From: Helicobacteraceae bacterium
Lineage (GTDB): Bacteria; Campylobacterota; Campylobacteria; Campylobacterales; Sulfurimonadaceae
Length of the DNA: 53,729 bases
Assembly: GCA_027063225.1 (NCBI GenBank)
Contig: JAMOSG010000022.1
Coordinates: 1-53,729, forward strand
Direction: 5' to 3'
The position numbers and the translations under genes are program-made. Positions within the stretch are counted from its first letter, which is position 1, and each line of letters opens with the position of its first letter. Below are positions 53,711 to 53,729 of this stretch, piece after piece. The notes under the pieces are model-generated. The model had not been told where the DNA came from and did no database searches. It saw only the letters and a program-made list of their open reading frames with translations.

Positions 53711-53729
53711 TATTTTTTTGAAAAAAGCT

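Noticed and set aside
1..53729. CRISPR arrays, insertion sequences or phage genes
   Set aside because: No regularly spaced repeats, transposase, integrase or phage structural gene was seen in either strand.

Overview
The window is AT-rich chromosomal DNA from a Campylobacterota bacterium, most like Sulfurimonas or a close relative. The evidence is a SoxCDYZ sulfur-oxidation operon, a BioV-type biotin esterase, a fused CcsBA cytochrome c maturation protein, an FlgS-like kinase with sigma-54 (RpoN), an OadABG sodium pump, and promoters that carry a clear -10 box but no obvious -35. Genes are packed in long operons with 1-4 nt overlaps. I saw no insertion sequence, phage or CRISPR array.

Layout. 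1-7020: 3' part of valS, then cheV, facing the oadG-oadA-oadB operon across a strong hairpin. 7090-9336 (minus): bioV-mogA-alpha carbonic anhydrase, tRNA-Leu(CAA), tRNA-Gln(TTG). 9413-12583: a chemoreceptor diverging from a DksA-type zinc-finger gene and a SulP transporter. 12610-12760: remains of an internally deleted GGDEF gene. 12848-15002 (minus): flgH coupled to a transglutaminase-like gene, behind a sigma-54 promoter that overlaps the divergent yqeY promoter. 15900-19069: proC, a protein of unknown function, and a trypsin-like protease without a signal peptide. The last two appear to share a YbjN-like domain. 20068-24368: soxCDYZ, then a thioredoxin-like gene and a MOSC gene. 24374-26084: a small accessory patch holding an AAA_14/DUF4143-type ATPase, a gene remnant and a 5'-truncated gene. 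26156-30934 (minus): S4 protein-trpD-tsaE-lptB-rpoN-cysG. 31056-38949 (minus): mltA-recR-pldA-uvrA-lapG-lapD. 39025-41447: dnaJ, an aldolase-fold protein and a DUF2461 gene. 41456-52510 (minus): ileS, a small membrane protein, gatA, an unknown gene, coaX, a small membrane protein, apeB, flgS and a small unknown gene, followed by ccsBA under its own promoter. 52616-53710: a CinA-like gene.

How the parts connect. The sigma-54 gene, an FlgS-like kinase and a good sigma-54 promoter before flgH together make a flagellar regulatory circuit. LapG and LapD form a c-di-GMP-controlled periplasmic proteolysis switch. LapD shows degenerate GGDEF and EAL motifs, as expected for a receptor rather than an enzyme. 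SoxCD needs molybdopterin and haem: mogA and ccsBA supply parts of those pathways, and cysG makes sirohaem precursors.

The most interesting items are the adjacent pair of genes with a shared YbjN-like domain, one fused to a cytosolic-looking S1C protease and a zinc ribbon (16658-19069); a near-consensus sigma-54 promoter pointing antisense into the end of lapD (31011-31027); a transglutaminase-like protein coupled to flgH; and three very small membrane-protein genes in gaps between larger genes. Family names come from reading motifs and from memory of the families; no database search was run.
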